Source of the DNA: Monoplex corrugatus
Lineage: Eukaryota > Mollusca > Gastropoda > Littorinimorpha > Ranellidae
Direction of reading: 5' to 3'
Length of the DNA stretch: 64,000 nucleotides
Assembly (NCBI GenBank): GCA_030674185.1
Contig: CM060308.1
Location: forward strand, 40,802,857 to 40,866,856
Made by a program: the position numbers and the translations under genes. Shown piece by piece: positions 39,481-52,853 of this stretch. Under the pieces are notes generated by a model. That model worked only from the letters and a program-made list of their open reading frames with translations, did not search any database and was not told the origin of the DNA. Numbering within the stretch: position 1 is the first letter of the stretch; each line of letters starts with the position of its first letter.

Positions 39481-40607
39481 TTCATATAGATCTATATTTT
39501 CATTATCAATGTAACTTTTTTTTAACTTGAACACATATGTACATGTGAACAGTTCAAAATATTTTGACATTATCATTTCAGTGCTTGGCATTTGAATTAT
39601 GAAGGATATAGCAGTGATTTACTCCTGACAAAAATTACATGAGAAAAAAGGCAGAATCTCTCACATTCCCTTAACACATAGGCCTACACACCACAATATA
39701 GTTTCCTCTTTGAGAAACACACACATACGCATGCCACAACATGAGTTCCCCACTGCAAAATGCTTTCTTTTTTTTTTTCTTTTTAGCAAAATAGTACTGT
39801 AGTAAACATATCTATCATGGATGCACAGAGCCAAAAGCCTTTAATATGTTGAATGTTATATAAGACTGGTCACTCAGCAACAAAATCAATAAAATGGTCA
39901 AGCCAGCTAATATTACTCTGCTTTCACTCAGTAACAAATGAAAGATGAGAGAGTTAGGAACCAATATATTAAGTGATCAAAACATTTTCTTATAATGCAG
40001 GAAGTGTTCTTCCTCTTTATCACTATATCTTAACCACCCTCAACAGATGTACTTTAAGCCACCATATGTTTAATAATCTCAAAAATGGTAATACCCATTC
40101 ACAACATCCTTCAGGCTGCACACATGGTTAAGATCAGATATGGCCCACCAACAGACAGAAGATCAATACTTGCCAACTCTGAAAACCCTGCCTTCCATAC
40201 CCACTAAGGGACAGATGATAAATACTTGCCAATTCAGAGTCGACGATAAATACTTGCCAACTATGAAAACTGCCTTCTACATTCATACACCACATCCCAT
40301 CACCAAAGACTTTTCTTTTCTGCAAATCAACCCTAACATATTACATGGTGACAGACACCCTTTCACTGTTAAAATATGCATATATAAAAACATGACATGA
40401 ATGTAGTCCCTACTGTTACTGTCCATACAGCAGTAATACAACTAATATTCCTGTCTCTTGTTTGTGGTCTTGTTCCAGAAAGCAGAATGCTCTCATAACC
40501 AAGATGATCCAGTATAACCAAAGCTGTCCCAGTACATCCAAGACATTCCAGTCATGAAAGTATTCCAGTAACCAAAACACCCAAGTCACCAGCATGTGCT
40601 GACAATG

Positions 40608-40861
40608 CTATGTGCCGCTAGTTCCAGGCCATTCACTGTCTTGTTTTTGTGACTGTCCACCACCAGCAGTGTCTGTGACAGCATTGTCCTGTTTGCTTTG
40701 ACTGGTGGTAGGGATCTGGCTGGCAGTAGCTGTAGGGGAGGTCAGCCTGTCCACCAACTGCTGTTTCCACTCCTCTTCAGGAATCTGTCTGGCCCAGTCC
40801 GGAATGTTGGCTTTGGGTAACTGGAAGCCAGCCATTGCTGACTTCACTTTGCTTAGATGAG
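40608..40861 (-). CDS. MEA1: MEA1 coding exon 3 (C-terminal, conserved domain)
   Basis: 254 nt, entering in phase 1 after the acceptor TATGTTTCAG. It encodes AHLSKVKSAMAGFQLPKANI, then PDWARQIPEEEWKQQLVDRL and a Ser/Thr/Gln-rich tail ending PGTSGT before TAG. It is the most conserved part of the protein. Confidence 0.92.
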
Positions 40862-43538
40862 CTGAAACATAAGCATTCATCTCTTGTAATTCACCTCACA
40901 TTCATCTCATAAAACTGGTTGACACAGCCACAAGCCTTCACTCTCCTGGAGTGGCCTTTCATCAGGTGAAATAAATAATCTGCTTTGTTATTTGTTGTCT
41001 TTGTTTAAAGCCTATCCGACTGCATAGAGCCATATCAGGGCTATAACCATTTCAAAACATACACAATACTTTAACCGGAAATCTGCTGCATCTAGAAATA
41101 GGGCCTATGACTTGTGTTGCTTGTTGCTGCATACATGCAGGGCAACTGATCAAACGCATCTGTTCATTAAGAGGTAATCTGACAAACCCGCATTTTAGAA
41201 AAATGTGACACAAGTAAGAAAAATTGGTGAAAAAAGAATTCACAAAATCTATAAACAATCAAAGTAATCTAAATAATCCATCTGATGCGCTGTGTTCAGT
41301 TTATCAAAACAGCTCAATTGCCAGTATACATCTGAGATATTCTACATACTTCTTCAGAATTGGATAGCTTCAGTAAATCTTAAGCAGTATTCTAGCAGAT
41401 AATACTTTAACCAGCGCATATTTCACCAATAGTGTATCTTTAAAACATCACAGACTATATTCTGAGAACTAATACTTGAAATTAACATGCATATAAATGA
41501 ACACTTACACTAAAAGTTTTTTAAATATGTTACTGAGTGATAAACACACAAGTTTGTGATATCAAGGTCACAATCACAATACAAAAATTCAAAATTCAAT
41601 CAAATTAAAAGAACTTATAATTTCATTAGAATCCTTACCAGAGTCCAGTTGAAGGCGTTGATCTGCCTCAGCTGGGGCTTGGTTCCATAACACATCGTCT
41701 TTCTTTGTTTTAGGCTGGTTGAGTACCTGTTCATGAAACTTAATTATGCAGTGTGTCCAAAATAAATCACAAAAATGTGTGAACATGTACATGAGTCATG
41801 ATGCTTCAGTTTTAACGGAAATAAAAAGAACGTGGAAGATCATGAAATGTTGATAAATAGGCCTACCTACCATATATGACACCTCAAGTCAATATATGTA
41901 AGGTAGGCCTACATATATAAAGACAAAATCTTGCTTTTAAAAATTGTGTATCCTGTAGATTCTTTTGCATTTGTCAGTAATGCAGATATGCTCATTTGCT
42001 TAATTTTTCTGCTATTTTGCTTGCGGTACTTTCTTCTGCTGATCAAATTTAAAGCTCTTTATGTCAAATATAATACACTCCGTCTAAATCTGACATAAGT
42101 GCATACTCTTAAAACACAATATATTTGTCCACACTTCATTTATTTCCTGTTTAGCAATTGGTCAATTGCAATCATGTGAAGATCAACACATGCACAGTTA
42201 GCCCTCATATTTGTATGGACACAGTATTCCACAGAATCAAAGTTTTACTTCTGAGAGCTGGAATAGTGTAACGTGTATAATTTTTTTCCTGTTCACAGTA
42301 GTAAAAGCTGTTTGCAGCTCAGCTCAACAGCTTTTGAAAGAGATGTGCCACCAGACATTATTTTACTATCTACAGGTTGGTCAAAAGGAAAATGTCCACT
42401 CACTGTTATCACAAACCAGTAAACACCTGAAAACCTTCAGTCAGATCTGTTGTTCAAATATGTCACAAAATAAGTAACATGAAGGTTTGTTCTGATGTGT
42501 TCATGCTCTCTTCTTCAAATCTCATCACATGATTTTGATTGACTAATGACGAAACAATATATGACCAGAAAATTCAATGAGACTTGCCCGGAAGGCAAAG
42601 TTAAATTAGATTATTCAGGGTTTAGAGATGGAAAAGTACTATATGCACTTAGCCATTGTTAGCTCTAAATGAGTGACAATTCCATTCCATGGTTTGTCAC
42701 AATGATGAGGAACCATATATACTAGCAGAAATACAAAAAGCTGGCCGAATGCAGAAACACTGATCTTCACATGGTTATACTTTCCTACCATTAAAGTCTA
42801 AATTTAAAATTTAATTAAACTTCTTATTCTAAAGCCTCATTTAAACAATGGAAATCTGGTGCACTTCTGCATGCACACACAAACACATCCATGAGCACTT
42901 GCACAAGAAAAGAAAATGGAGAATATAAATACGATAAGCAAAGACATGACTGTAAAAGATGTATGAGTTTTTAACTATAAAGATGTCAATAAACTGATCC
43001 AATCTCCACATTCACACACACACAAGCAATCACATTCATAACATATATCCTCGCTGTTCACATCCGCACACAAGCCTTTAAACAATACTTATACATAACC
43101 AACAAAATGAATATGAAATAATTCCAGCTTAAGTTATCTCACCTGTAAATGAACAGGTACCCTGTTATCAGGGAAGCTGGCAGCAAAAGCAGGATGCACA
43201 TTTCCCTCAGCAACAGCTGTAGACACATCCACACCTGCCCCTCGCACCTCTGTCATGGACTCTGTTTGCAACATTTCTCCATCCAGCACTGACTGAGGGA
43301 GGAAGGGCTGAGGCTGAAATGTATCTCCCCCTCCATTCTCCTCCTCTGGGTCTTGGGGAAGCAGCATGTAGCCAGCATTGGCCGGGCCTTCCATGTCACT
43401 GTCCAGATCATTATCATCATCACTAGATGAATCGTCGGCTGCAGGAATGATGTGGTTGGGACTCTCCAATTCCTCTGGATCATTAGCGGGATCGTTGTCA
43501 GCAGGGTTGTTGTGGTTCTCCTCTGGCACTGGCCCCAT
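40608..43538 (-). CDS. MEA1: MEA1 (male-enhanced antigen 1) homologue, three coding exons
   Basis: Exons 43538-43143, 41726-41639 and 40861-40608 splice in frame to 245 codons plus TAG. The N-terminal half is acidic and disordered (PADDSSSDDDNDLDSD; YMLLPQDPEEEN). The C-terminus carries the conserved MEA1 signature SAMAGFQLPKANIPDWARQI then PEEEWKQQL, which parallels VKRTMAG..LP.P..P.WAREI...W in vertebrates. Human MEA1 is shorter (about 185 aa). The start was chosen at 43538 because GTCCACCATGG is a near-ideal Kozak context and the protein begins MGP, as in human. The molecular function is not well established. It lies tail to tail with the B56 gene, as in human. Confidence 0.9.
40862..41638 (-). 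other. MEA1 intron 2 with a RepA fragment
   Basis: 777 bp. A RepA 3' end lies at 40968-41080 in reverse (AAAGCCTATCCGACTGCATA). No other recognised feature. Confidence 0.7.
40968..41080 (-). mobile_element. RepA 3'-end fragment in MEA1 intron 2
   Basis: The reverse complement matches the terminal 70-80 bp of RepA plus its A/T-rich tail. It is inserted in the sense direction relative to MEA1. Confidence 0.65.
41639..41726 (-). CDS. MEA1: MEA1 coding exon 2
   Basis: 88 nt, phase 0 in and phase 1 out. It encodes VLNQPKTKKDDVLWNQAP then AEADQRLQLDS and the first base of a split Ala codon. The acceptor is TTCATGAACAG and the donor TCTG|GTAAGG. Confidence 0.88.
41727..43142 (-). other. MEA1 intron 1 of the coding region
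   Basis: 1.4 kb, A-rich on the plus strand. No mobile element or exon is recognised. Confidence 0.75.
43143..43538 (-). CDS. MEA1: MEA1 coding exon 1 (acidic N-terminus)
   Basis: 396 nt, 132 codons, leaving in phase 0 at TTACAG|GTGAGA. It starts MGPVPEENHNNPADNDPAND and contains an Asp/Ser/Glu-rich stretch, then GPANAGYMLLPQDPEEEN, which mirrors the GYSYQPLNQDPEQEE segment of vertebrate MEA1. A non-coding 5' exon is likely further upstream because no promoter-like sequence adjoins the ATG. Confidence 0.9.
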
Positions 43539-43766
43539 GGTGGACAAAAAGATCTGGTCTACAATGTGTTTTCTTGGAATGTGGGAGATGAATTCACCTG
43601 CCAGTCAGTTGTTCTTCATCTTTACATTACTGCAACAGGTTTTCATAAAGAGTTGTCAGGTTCTTAGGAACATAAGACAGAATAGACCTTATTTAGTTTT
43701 ATATTTATTCTTTTTTATTCTATTCAGCATGATGTGTGACATTGTTAGAGTCATCAAATTTATCAC

Positions 43767-43801
43767 TACTACTACTACTACTACTACTACTAGGCCATCA
43801 T

Positions 43802-43849
<48 letters not shown>

Positions 43850-43990
43850 GTGTGTGTGTGTGTGTGTTGTGTTGTGTTGTGTTGTGTTGTGTTGTGTTGT
43901 GTTGTGTTGTGTTGTGTTGTGTTGTGTTGTGTTGTGTTGTGTTGTGTTGTGTTGTGTTGTGTTGTGTTGTGTTGTGTTTGTTGTGTTGTG

Positions 43991-44023
<33 letters not shown>
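43767..44023. repeat. Compound microsatellite (CTA)n-(TG)n-(GTGTT)n-(TG)n
   Basis: ACT/CTA triplets (43765-43793), a TG tract (43802-43865), about 22 copies of the pentamer GTGTT (43866-43995), then another TG tract to 44023. It lies about 230 bp upstream of the MEA1 start codon on that gene's 5' side. Frames of CVCVC and LCCVV are artefacts. Confidence 0.95.
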
Positions 44024-44026
<3 letters not shown>

Positions 44027-44329
44027 GTTAGATTTGTAAATGACTGAAACTGTCAATCAATAACAGCACCAACTGGCACTGCATAACAAAATTCAATTTG
44101 GATGGTGTGTAGAGTTTTGACAAATGCACCAATTTTCTTTGCACAAACCTTTGATTACAAAGCACATCAATGAAATTAGATTAGTAAATGATGGTGGCAA
44201 GAAGCAAATCTCATCTAATCACGCTGGTCAAGGGACAAGTAAAATTGACAATGTAATGACTTACTTCCACTCAAGTTCAATGAGTTTCTGCTAAGTGAAA
44301 TCACTGCAAAAGAAGTCATTTTTCTTTAA

Positions 44330-44520
44330 GCATTCTGATTTCCCTTGGCCCAGACTGTGCAGACAGTATGTTGCTGGACAATCTGCATACTCTGTCCTAA
44401 ACAGGTCTGCATGCTGAGTGTCTCCTTTAAGCCACTGACATGATGCAGAATATCTTTAACAAACACAGTTGATATTTGGCATACATAACCACAATGGTTT
44501 AGGCACATGCAGATCTGCTC
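44330..44520 (-). mobile_element. Family-S SINE body, decayed, minus strand
   Basis: In reverse complement it shares GTTAAAGATATTCTGCATCA, CAGTGGCTT, CACTCAGCATGC and GAGTATGCAGATTGT with the better copy at 54535-54850. Confidence 0.5.
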
Positions 44521-45173
44521 GCAAGTAGACTTCTATCTAATATCACAATATGGAAAGACGTTAAATGAAAGAATGAACATGTCAACCTGGGAAATTGGAG
44601 AAACCTCCATCCGGGAGTTTGGTGCTGGACTATAAAGATAGGCTCTTCCCCCTAGACAGCAGCTTTGACATTTTAACAAGAAAAATGAATAAAGGTGCTA
44701 TTAATCCTTTTTATCCTCATCTCCCAGTCTTATATCCTAAAGAAAGAATGAATGTTCAAGCTTCACTCCACTTTAGTGTTCACTGTTAAAAATGTTGACA
44801 TTGCCAAAACAAACATGACACAACAAAAATATAAGGGCAACAATTTCCAAGAAATGCTCATTTACTGCTTTTTTTCCCCAAAAACAGATTGGTGGTAGAT
44901 AGTTATTTGTTGGCAGTTATGGCAGTTTGGGTCCTTCTTGCTTCCTGGTGATCCATTCAGAGAAAAATTGCTCCAAGATCTCTAAATGCCAAAATAATAA
45001 AACTGAAGACTTCAAGTTCAACTAAGCTTGACTTTTATGTACAAGATAATTGGGGGTCTGGTGCCAGCTATTCGTATTCACATGTCCTTCACACCAGAAG
45101 TCAAGATCAAAAGGACAATACACCAGAAGACAGGATCAAAAGGACAATACAATCAAAGATATATGCCATTAGT

Positions 45174-45629
45174 ATGACAGAAACTTCATTACCAAACCTT
45201 CAATTAATATCAACAAAATATTTAATTTTAAAACAACCTAATAATTGTACTGAACAACATAGATATTTGTTTTTCATACAAACAATAAAGACTGGAACCA
45301 CCCAGAAGAAGAAATGGTCACAGTACCATCAACTACTTCTGCACATGGATCAGTATCCTGACCTGCTGTTACATGAAGTGCAGCATCCTTTCCCATCACC
45401 TTTATGCTATCCAGAGATTGTGGATATATCATTATCAGGGGTGGGAAATGTATACGAGAAAAAACAAGGAAATCTAGGGGAGGTTCTGAGGCTTGCTCCA
45501 TCAGAAAAAGATTTTAAGAGATTAAAATCTGTCTTATCTGGTACATTTTCAGGCATCAAATCAAACAATCAGAATGCTAGAAATGGTATTTTCTGCACTA
45601 TTTATTTTCTATACAAACATATTAAATGA
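45174..45629 (+). other. Unrecognised 151-codon open frame (status doubtful)
   Basis: The plus-strand frame includes LLLHEVQHPFPSPLCYPEIV and LRLAPSEKDFKRLKSVLSG. The opposite strand is also open over 75 codons (LHVTAGQDTDPCAEVV). Neither matches a family I know, and no splice sites frame it convincingly. It could be an old transposon frame or chance. Confidence 0.15.
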
Positions 45630-46379
45630 CAAATCATACTCATTACACTTACATTACTTTGAAAAAAAGAAGAGCTCCAGATACGGATTTTCTGAAGATA
45701 AAGCCCATGTATCCGAGGAAATTAAGTTTTTCTGCCATGGAAACCTGCATTTGAAGATAATTCCCACCCACCCCCAAGTTTGTGAAGATGGTGCTTTTAG
45801 GGGTCTCTCTACATTATGAGAGACCATGTCAAAAACATCAATGGTGCAACTTAGGTCTTTCACTATCACGAGAGACCTAACTGTTGGCTTCCCTTTCAAT
45901 GCTTTCTTTCTTCTTCTTTCTTTCATCCAGCCACTTATATCATAAGGTGATGTGGGGAGATGAAACTGAGGATCTGCAGTAAGATTGTGGTCACAGAGCA
46001 TGTCTGAGAGTCGTCATTTCATTGTGAGCACAGCCTTCTACTGGCTCTGAAGCCCTAGCACAGGTGTAACAAGTTGCATGGCTGGCTGGTTGACTGGCAT
46101 TCCTGTCAGATGACCAGATCACTGTATGCACTGGTACGCTTTGTACTGGTTGATGGATGTAGCACCAGTCATTTGTTTGATGTCATCATTTCTGACCTGG
46201 TCCCATCTGGTTTTGCCAGCTGCTCATCAGGAACATTTCATTTCACAAGTTGTGAGTTTTCTCCCTTGGGCTTTGTTCAGAATCCAGGTCTGGCACCGAC
46301 AGATGAGAACAAATATTGTGTTGATCAGTCTGGCTTTGGTTCCCATATGCTTGGACACTTCAGGAGGGGTGCAAGTTGA

Positions 46380-46500
46380 TAGCTGACTGCGTTTGCTTCT
46401 GGAGTCAGTCTCCATTCTCTGTCCAGCTTCCCATCTTGATATCTGAGTGCGTTTGCTTCTGGAGTCAGTGTCTATTCCCTATCCAGCTTCCCATCCTCAG
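46380..46500. repeat. About 66-bp tandem duplication
   Basis: GTGCGTTTGCTTCTGGAGTC (first copy CTGCG) and ATCCAGCTTCCCATC recur in direct succession with a few mismatches. Confidence 0.8.
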
Positions 46501-47184
46501 AAAAAAATCCTTCCTAACAAATGAGCTCTGGTTTGCTTGAGCAGCTATCTGTTGATATGGTGACATCCAGTTTTTAAGAGAGTTCCTTACTGGTAGGACT
46601 TCTGTCTAACTTAAATTCTGATCTTCAATTAGTATTGTTCTCAGCTGCTGTTCAGGTAGTCTGTATGCCTTTGCTGCTCTTCCTTATTTTCATTCAAGAT
46701 GTTCTAAATGTGGGCAAACAGCAAATCATTTATGCTGTATGAACAGTAATGGTGACAGTACGCAACCAAATCTCACTACGGTTTTTGGCTGAAACCAGTT
46801 GGAGAGCCCACTTGGGGTCCAAACTTTGGCTGCAGATTACATCTGATTGCCCTGATGTGGTCAAGAAATTACCCCTTGACGCTGTACAATTCCAGTTGCT
46901 TGTTCCCCAATCCTCTTGGTCTCCGATGCAATGAAAGTTAACACAATACACAATCCATGCCTGTGCCTTCCCCTCCCCCCCCCAAAATCTGACTTGATCC
47001 AGATAAATATTATTCCTGAGGAAAGAATAAAAGTCAGTACTTGTACAATGGCACAATAGTGATTATACTGGTAGCGTCATCTATTAATTGATTAGACGAG
47101 TAATCGCCTAATAGGTCCTAATAAATGGGCTGTAAATAAAATAGTGTAGCCTAATTTCCTAATTAATCAATCGATGCAATCCAA

Positions 47185-47400
47185 CCTACCACTGACAACA
47201 CAGGCCTTGAACGAATGGAAACCAGAAACACGAAAATAGAATAACACAAATTTCACACATAAAACAAGACAGGCATGAATTTTCGATCAACTGGATTCTG
47301 ACAATGACTGACGATCACTCTAAATTTAGTCTTAACACAACAGCACCCACCATAGTTTATGGATGTTGTCACTGATGATTGACCCCGGAAACAAAACTAG
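47185..47400 (-). promoter_or_regulatory. Possible MEA1 promoter and non-coding first exon (speculative)
   Basis: On the minus strand the stretch has an ETS-like TTTCCGGGG/CCCCGGAAA site near 47382-47390 and, about 200 bp downstream, a donor-like CAGTG|GTAGGT. A non-coding exon here could splice to the AG just upstream of 43538. There is no transcript evidence, and similar strings can arise by chance. Confidence 0.15.
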
Positions 47401-48000
47401 CAAAAAGGAGGTAAACTACAAGTGTCTTTTTACTGGCTTTATACCCTCGGGAGGAGGGAGTGATCATTGGAGAGCATAGAGGGAGCTTCGAGTCAGGGCA
47501 CTGACATGGACTGAGGGCACTGATATGGACTGAGTATAGTAGTCTATGTGTCTAAACTGTAGGAAAGCAGTTAAAGGAGAAGTGAAGATGATGGAGGCCA
47601 AAGTTCTTTCGGGGCCAACATTTGGGGGTGGAGCCCATCTTCACCCCCTCCCCACTTTATCCTCTCTACATTTGTAGAAGTCAGGAACCTGTTAACAGCT
47701 CTGTAGACTGGAAGTCACATGTATGAAGTTCCCTGGCAGAACACACACAGACACAGATACACACACATATATATGCACATATTTATATATACATACATAC
47801 ATATGTATATTTATATATATACATGTACATGTATGTATCTATGTATGTATGTGTATATATATAATACACATACATACATACATATATCACCTCCCAAGTT
47901 CCCGATGCCACTCAATAGCAATTTCATCAACCAAAATGGGTGGTGGTGGGGAGCTGTTCATGTGCTGATGATTCATTCGGACCCAGCCATACATACATGC

Positions 48001-48189
<189 letters not shown>

Positions 48190-48354
48190 ATGAGAACACA
48201 TAACTTACATGTTGATCATAAGTGTAGCGATAGTAGCTACAATAAAATACCACTGACTATTTTTTTTGTTCTGATGCTAATATAAAAACAAAGCTGTCAA
48301 GTGAGGTCCAGATTGCAAAAGCCATAATATAACTGAAAGGTATCACTATCTTTT

Positions 48355-48660
48355 TTCATGGATTCGAGATGTGATATCCTGAGTTCAGTCCCAGCCTGTA
48401 AAATAAAATCTGTGCTGTTTGCTGCCCATCTTAATGCTTCAGTCGTTCTGGTGATATCAGCTTAGTGTTTCATAGGCCTTTCCCTCCTTTCCCCATTTCA
48501 AGACCTTGCCAGTGCGTAGGGTTTTGTGCAGGCTCAAGAGTCTGCTAGCCAATTGTTGACAAATTTGGGTAAAGCGCATGTGGAGTTGTCCCAGTGCTGT
48601 GAATCTCTTTTGAACAAACGCTAATTCTGAACACACTGTAATGTATCAAGCCCATTTGTA
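48355..48660 (+). mobile_element. Diverged SINE-like repeat
   Basis: The segment CTGGTGATATCAGCTTAGTG with GTTTCATAGGCC and CCATTTCAAGACC recurs in diverged form at about 60128-60215 (GGTGGTGTCAGCTCAATGTT; CAAAATCTTGGCC). A weak B-box-like CTGAGTTCAGTCCC lies at its 5' side. The family is not identified. Confidence 0.4.
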
Positions 48661-49704
48661 CATTTGTTTATGTGCATGTTTTCCAAAGGTTATTATTTGA
48701 TACATTTTTTCCCCCGGAAATCTAATTCCAAAATTTTGGCGATACGAGCAGTTTAGTAAAACATTATGTAGACATGATATAACAAAATGGCGAGACACTC
48801 TGGGGAGAGCCAGATAGCAAAAGACCTCAAAGGAGAAATCCCATCAAGCCTTACTCCCTTGTACTCTATGAGGGCCACGCTACATCGAGATCTATACAAT
48901 AAAAAGTAACATTGCTGGTCTAAGGGAAACAACTGCAGACAACGGTCCAAAGGTTTTAAGCCAACTGTTTAGTCTCCCCTGAAAACTTTTTCTCTTTTTC
49001 CGGTATTTTTTATAAAAAAAATTTTATGGGGTTTTTGTCAGTTTGTTTTTGTTTTTGTTTTGTTTTGTTGTTGTTTTGTGGGTGTGTGTGGGATTGTTTC
49101 AATAAGATTCCCTAGCTTTTTGGCAATTTCAAAACTTGGTGGTATTTGAGGACAAACTGTACTGCCTCTGTACTGCCTCCAACTGGCTCCACGCATTCAA
49201 CATTGAACTGCAGAGTTAGACATGTTAGTGTGGTAGTCTTGTGCAATAAGTCTTAAATGCATAAAACAATAGACTGTGGTAGGGATGTCTACTATTACGC
49301 TCAGAGTAAATAGAAATATGAACATTTTAGAAAGAATTTCTCTGCTGTGATTTCAGTAAATTATAATCCAATGTTTGGCTTCTACAGACTCCTGATTGTG
49401 CAACTTTGATTGACATTTGTCAAGTTTCAGTGGCATAAATGCTCACAAAGGATAAAAGATAAAAATAATGATTATAATATGTTATTGTCAGTATGACTTT
49501 ATCTCCTTACTTCTTTCAGGGCAAGAGAATGATGGGCCAGAGAATCTGGAACTGTTTTCACAATTTAACAAATTTATGCTAATGAGGATGATAGCGATGA
49601 AGCTATGACGTTCTATTTTGGGATTGTGTGTTTTGTTTATGTGTATTTCCCAGTGTGGAGCATGCATGCATCCGATACTTTGTAAGGTTTTAATAAAACT
49701 ACAT

Positions 49705-49920
49705 ATTTTACACAAGAAGCTGCAGACACCAGCAGATTGTGTCTATCTTGACTCCCAGTGCTGGCATCAGGGCACAGAGATCCACCATTGACATGGTCTT
49801 CTCACTCAAGCTACATGAGAAGAGCTGGGAGCAGAGATATTGTTTATGTGTTGTCTTCGCTGACTTAAACAATACTTTTGACCTGGTAAGCAGGAGGTCT
49901 CTTCATGCTCCCGGAGAAGA
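49705..49920 (+). mobile_element. Non-LTR reverse transcriptase fragment
   Basis: The plus-strand frame reads TPSAGIRAQRSTIDMVFSL then CLCVVFADLNNTFDLVSRRS. This matches the G.R..RST.DM.F..RQL and VF.DL.KAFD.V.R blocks of non-LTR RTs (jockey/CR1-type spacing). It is cut off at its 3' side by the TG microsatellite beginning at 49930 and has no catalytic YADD. Confidence 0.65.
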
Positions 49921-49929
49921 TTGGATGTC

Positions 49930-50196
<267 letters not shown>

Positions 50197-50496
50197 CAAA
50201 GAGAGGTGGAACGGATACAGCACAGACAGAGAAAAATGTAAATTGCTTGCAGTTGCACACATACTTCAAACAACTCTGATATAAGTTCCTAACACACGTT
50301 GTCAGGCAAGATTTTTATTGCATTTCTTTACATTATAGATATATTTCATTTTACCAAAAATGTACAATATACAGACATACATCACACTACACAGAGATGT
50401 TGCCAGCAACACAAAAGAACACAGATGTTTAAATTTCGTATACATTTCAAGTTTTTGTACTTACTGCAAATACACTCCATAGAATAGAAAAGGACC

Positions 50497-50515
50497 ACAC
50501 ACACACACACTCACA

Positions 50516-50560
<45 letters not shown>

Positions 50561-50578
50561 CACACATACACATACACA
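50497..50578. repeat. (AC)n microsatellite
   Basis: AC repeat with minor interruptions, in the opposite strand sense to the TG tract 300 bp upstream; the two could pair as an inverted repeat. Confidence 0.95.
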
Positions 50579-51539
50579 AATACAAATGAGCTCTCTCTGT
50601 CCCATCTCCCATCTTCTCTCTCCTATACCTCTCCCATCATGTCTGTATCTCAACGCACACATTGGAAGCATGATTGATGTATATTCATATATGTGCCTAA
50701 TGCAATAAGACAGTTTTAACACTTTCAATTGGAATATTACATCTGCACAACAATGTGCAAACCAAAAATTACTTTAATGAAGGTTATCCTATTAATAACT
50801 GTTAGTGGGGTAGATGGACATGTGGTATTCTAGGAATTGAAAAAATATTGTTTCCAAGGGTTTGTCCATTTCATCAAATTGGAAGATTATTTTGCAATGG
50901 CTATGGTTACAGTTTATGCACACATTGACTATTCATGAACTCTAGATCATTAGGGAACTGCAATGTGAAATTTTCAACAGATTCCTATGTGCTTGTCATG
51001 TCACTATGCTGTTTATAGTCAAGGTAGTCTACGGCACAACAGGGATATGTGTGGTTAAAAGGGGGTATGAAAATGTATCCTCGGCATGGTTCAGTTTATT
51101 CTGTCAAAAGATATAAATGTCCAGCCTTGGGAGCTGTGCACATATTAATGCATTGCGACATTTTAACTTAAATATGCCATGGAACTAATGTACTGAGCTA
51201 CAATTGTCTACAGATGATACACATGTCAGTTACTGCAATTATGTTAAAAATGTGGGGTTGTATTTAATTCCCTCAGCTGATCTATTGACTAATCTCATGC
51301 GTACAAACTGATTAGCAAAGATTGAGTGTTAAAGTTATGTTTCTCTCTCTGGGGTACAAGCAGAGAATGGAGGAGTTATGGTTTGCCATTTATTGCAGGG
51401 TATGCTTGACTGCTGTAACCAATGGCCTCAACAGCTGGAATCATCACCAGGTGTAAGTTGACTGGCGCAAGATCACCATGAAAGTGGGATCTGGGAAAGG
51501 AGTGCCATCTGGTGATATCAAGCTGGGCCTATGCCGCAG

Positions 51540-52040
51540 ACTGCTGCTGTATAAAAGCTTTTGCGGTTTATAAAACTGTGCCAATGTCATATACAAAAAC
51601 TTCTGTAATTTATAAAATGGTGCTAATACCACCATGTGCATAAAAACTTTAGTGACTTACAAAACCGTGCTGATGCCACAGCTAGTAGTGTACTGGTAAC
51701 TCAAAGTGAGGTATTCAATGGTTTATTTTTGTATAAGAGTACACCATGGCCACAATCTTGTTGCTGAGCTGATAACACAATGTGGAATATTGGATAGTTT
51801 CTTTAAGTATACCGGGGCCACGATCATGTTGTTGTGCTGATAACTCAACATATGTTGACAATTGGAAGTGGTAGCAATACATTTCTCTCTATAAGAGCCT
51901 ACTAGTGCCATTACTTTGTGGTTGCATCGGTAACTCAATGAGCGTTATTAGATATCCATAAACTCATGTGATTTATTGACCCTGTGAGAATATACTATCA
52001 CCATGATGTTATTACTGCACTGGTAATTCCAGATACACTC
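51540..52040. repeat. Diverged tandem repeat, units of about 80-90 bp
   Basis: Units share TATAA(A/G)AG, (G/T)CCA(T/C)(A/G)AT.(T/G)TTG and GATAACTCAA / GGTAACTCAA motifs. At least five decayed units can be followed. No function is evident. Confidence 0.45.
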
Positions 52041-52756
52041 ATTAGGAAGCTGATCCTAAATCCTGACCTCTGACTTGTTGCTTTGACAATGTGAAGAAGT
52101 TTTGTTGGTGGGTGTGGGATAGTTGGGTGGGATAGGCTCTTAAGAGGGTTTTGTGTTTGTTTGTTTGTTTTTGTTCTGACCTTAGCACAGTTTGACCTCT
52201 TATCATTTAAAAAATAAGACCTGTACAGAACAATATGTGAGAAGTTTATAAAGATTGCAGATAACATGTTTTGACTGTGTCATGTTGATTAAATGTGTAG
52301 AAAATGTTTTGTGTATTAATTTGTTTTCTTCTTTTTATTTGTTTTATTTGTCTGTATGTATATATATACCATAAATCTTTCCCATTTATTCATATATTGA
52401 CAGAGTGCGTAAGACTCAAATATCATTAAGCGTAAAGACCTGATTATTTTTTTTGTAAAAAACGGATGGAGGGAAAAGAAAAACAACAGACATAAAAGGT
52501 GATAACATATTATTTGGAATGTTTAATAAGTACATAAAGCACTTTTGGCTGCAAGATAATGTTTAAGTCATTGGACAATGGTCAAAACATTTCATGTAAA
52601 AGTCACATCACCAATTTTATTAAAATTCTGAAATATTGATAAATAACTTCTACTCAAAATAATCAAAGCACTTCAATTAAAATGCAAGTTATCAATTCTA
52701 TTTAAATATCTAAATGCAACTTAAAACATAGTAATTTCTACTCAAAAAACACTCCA

Positions 52757-52801
52757 CGCACACACACGCACATAATCACAAACACACACACACACACTCA
52801 C

Positions 52802-52845
<44 letters not shown>

Positions 52846-52853
52846 GACACACA
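52757..52853. repeat. (AC)n microsatellite
   Basis: CA/AC repeats with short interruptions. The 71-codon CVCVC frame is an artefact. Confidence 0.95.

Larger units (their letters stand above)
33750..40607. other. Gap between the convergent B56 and MEA1 genes
   Basis: No host exon is recognised. Named contents: a 102-bp exact direct repeat (34388 and 36684), a GT tract (35045-35068), a piggyBac-type element (35232-35917) inside a RepA copy, a foldback MITE (36824-36993), SINE copy and array (37495-38995), and short tandem duplications at 39405-39480 and 40150-40265. The MEA1 3' UTR occupies an unknown part of its right end. Confidence 0.65.

Noticed and set aside
43378..44031. 217-codon plus-strand frame with CVCVC and LCCVV repeats
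   Set aside because: Antisense of MEA1 exon 1 running into the TG and GTGTT microsatellites.
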